Source: Coriobacteriales bacterium (GTDB lineage: Bacteria; Actinomycetota; Coriobacteriia; Coriobacteriales; UBA8131). From it: a stretch of 11,535 bases of DNA. The position numbers were made by a program, and so were the translations under genes. This document shows positions 10,067 through 11,535 of the stretch, in pieces. Location: contig JAISPK010000151.1 of NCBI GenBank assembly GCA_031274985.1, forward strand, positions 1 to 11,535, read 5' to 3'. Within the stretch, counting starts at the first letter, position 1, and each line of letters begins with the position of its first letter. The notes beneath the pieces were generated by a model. That model was not told the origin of the DNA. It saw only the letters and a program-made list of their open reading frames with translations, and searched no databases.

Positions 10067-11535
10067 AAGAGGCCACAAAAGCCGCGCAGGTAAGTCCGGA
10101 GCCCAGCGCTTTGGAGCTGCTGATGATTCCGGGAGCGCATGCCGGGATAAAAGCGCATTACGCCAGTTTGTCTGCGCGGGCACAGGACTTTGCCCTTGCT
10201 CTCATAGAGCCGGAGTTTGTGATCCTTGACACGGAGACCACCGGCTTTGACGCAAAGTCAGACGCTCTGATAGAGGTGGCAGCTGCCATCATCTGCGGCA
10301 ACGAGGTGCTTGACACGTTTTCGACGTTCGTGAACCCCGAGCGCCCCATTCCCCCGCGCATTACGGAGATAACCAACATCAGCGACGCTGAGGTAGCTGA
10401 CGCTCCTTTGGCAGACGAGGTGATGTATGACCTTATTGCGTTTTGTGGCAACAGGCCGATTGTTGCCCACAACGCACCCTTTGATCAGGCGTTTATCAGG
10501 GGAAACTACGAGCGCCTCGCCGAGCCTGTGCCACAAGAGGCAGTGCCCCTGCTCTCAAGCGATCTGTGGATCGATACCGTTGAATTAGCCCGCATCGCCC
10601 TCCCGCTGCTCAAGGAATACAATCTGGCAGCATTGAGTGCGGTGTTTGCGCCTGAGTGCCGCTCTACCCACCGGGCGATTGACGACGTGCTGGCGCTGGT
10701 AAAAGTCTGGCGCGCGATACTCGTTGCTCTCGGCGATCTGCCGGGGGGACTCTGCGGCTTTCTTGCCCGGTCCTTTCCCGAGCAGGCATGGAGCAGCAGA
10801 CCGGTGCTCAAGCTGGTTGCCGGCTCCCAAAAAGCTGAGGGCAGGAGCTTTGACCTCAACGCCGTGCGCGAGTCGCTCACCAGACATCTCGCAGAGCAGC
10901 AAAAGGTCGATGCAGTGGAGCTGGAGGGTGGCATTGCACAGCTCATACCGGTGGAGAAAGCAGAATTAGCAGCAGAATACTCCCCGTCAGGGTTGCTGGG
11001 GGCGATGTATCCGGAGTATGAGACGCGTTGTGAGCAACTGGAGATGGCTGAGGCTGTAGCCGATGCCTTCAATACCGCCGGTATGGCTGCTATCGAAGCA
11101 GGAACGGGGGTCGGCAAGTCCATGGCCTACCTGTTGCCGGCGGCGCTCTTTGCAAAACGCAACGGAGTGACCTGCGGTGTAGCCACCAAATCCAATGCCT
11201 TGCTCGATCAACTCATCTACCATGAGCTGCCGCGCCTGAATGCTGCCCTGCAAGCTCAGGGAGCCGGCGGCCTGGAGTACCTCTCGCTCAAGGGCTATGA
11301 GCACTATCCGTGTTTGCGCAAGCTGCTCAAGCCGCCTCCCGCCAATAAAACGTATCGGGGCCATCCGTCCCTGAGCGCCCAGTTGTTGAGCTATGTGTGC
11401 CAATCCGTTTCGGGAGACATCGATGCCCTTGCTCTGCATCGCGGCGACGTGCCGCGCTTTGAATACCTGGCCTCAGCCGAAGACTGCCTGGGGCACCGCT
11501 GCAGACAGTACCGTTGCTGCTTGCTCCACAGTATG
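10063..11535 (+). CDS. DnaQ-type exonuclease fused to DinG-type Fe-S helicase, 3' end outside the window
   Basis: 491 codons are visible with no stop. Numbering is from TTG at 10063, which overlaps the previous stop as TTGA; alternative starts are TTG 10111 and ATG 10123, the latter with GGAG six bases upstream, so the start is uncertain. Residues 51-215 are a DEDDh 3'-5' exonuclease: ExoI VILDTETTGF (D56, E58), ExoII VAHNAPFD (D141), ExoIII HRAIDD (H203, D208). From about 315 comes a superfamily 2 helicase of the DinG/XPD type: Q motif with Q325, Walker A EAGTGVGKS (347-353, K352), motif Ia VATKSNALLDQL (373-384). C417, C475, C480 and C485 match the four cysteines of the DinG iron-sulfur domain, with C486 beside them. 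DinG enzymes unwind DNA 5'-3' in repair and resolve R-loops. The remaining helicase motifs would lie downstream. Confidence 0.93.
   Translation, partial: MKEATKAAQVSPEPSALELLMIPGAHAGIKAHYASLSARAQDFALALIEPEFVILDTETTGFDAKSDALIEVAAAIICGNEVLDTFSTFVNPERPIPPRITEITNISDAEVADAPLADEVMYDLIAFCGNRPIVAHNAPFDQAFIRGNYERLAEPVPQEAVPLLSSDLWIDTVELARIALPLLKEYNLAALSAVFAPECRSTHRAIDDVLALVKVWRAILVALGDLPGGLCGFLARSFPEQAWSSRPVLKLVAGSQKAEGRSFDLNAVRESLTRHLAEQQKVDAVELEGGIAQLIPVEKAELAAEYSPSGLLGAMYPEYETRCEQLEMAEAVADAFNTAGMAAIEAGTGVGKSMAYLLPAALFAKRNGVTCGVATKSNALLDQLIYHELPRLNAALQAQGAGGLEYLSLKGYEHYPCLRKLLKPPPANKTYRGHPSLSAQLLSYVCQSVSGDIDALALHRGDVPRFEYLASAEDCLGHRCRQYRCCLLHSM

Overview
The window carries the RNA polymerase genes rpoB and rpoC, an Rrf2-family regulator, an island of palindromic repeats, an acidic protein of unknown function, and the 5' part of a gene for a DnaQ-type exonuclease fused to a DinG-type helicase. 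All genes are on the + strand. The polymerase subunits look actinobacterial: the rifampicin region and its flanks read like the Mycobacterium type, and beta-prime has the charged clamp insertion typical of that phylum. I think the class Coriobacteriia is most likely, but this is recognition from memory and there is no rRNA gene to confirm it.

Layout. Positions 1-186 are an AT-rich non-coding leader ending in a strong Shine-Dalgarno. rpoB (187-3873, TTG start) and rpoC (3876-8417) are two bases apart, and rpoC's Shine-Dalgarno lies inside the last codons of rpoB. A perfect 14-bp hairpin with a T-run (8425-8465) ends the rpoBC transcript. Next comes a short promoter region in which two abutting 23-bp inverted-repeat boxes cover the -35 and -10 of an Rrf2-family gene (8601-9002). 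About 375 bases of mosaic repeats (9027-9400) follow, much of it one imperfect giant inverted repeat. The 178-aa acidic protein (9530-10066) overlaps by four bases the start chosen for the exonuclease-helicase gene (10063 to the window edge, incomplete).

The most notable feature is the beta-prime C-terminus. After the usual core ends near residue 1290 there are about 220 extra residues. Within them, residues 1366-1424 align without gaps to the C-terminal domain of the RNA polymerase alpha subunit and keep most of its DNA-contacting residues. A strongly acidic tail follows. RpoB also has an acidic tail of about 93 residues, and both tails share short acidic/Leu-Leu-Gly motifs. This suggests a polymerase with an extra built-in DNA- or factor-binding module.

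The Rrf2 gene appears to be autoregulated, and its cysteine cluster has unusual spacing. The last two genes are probably co-expressed; the helicase part suggests a DNA repair or replication role for the pair, but what the acidic protein does is unknown.
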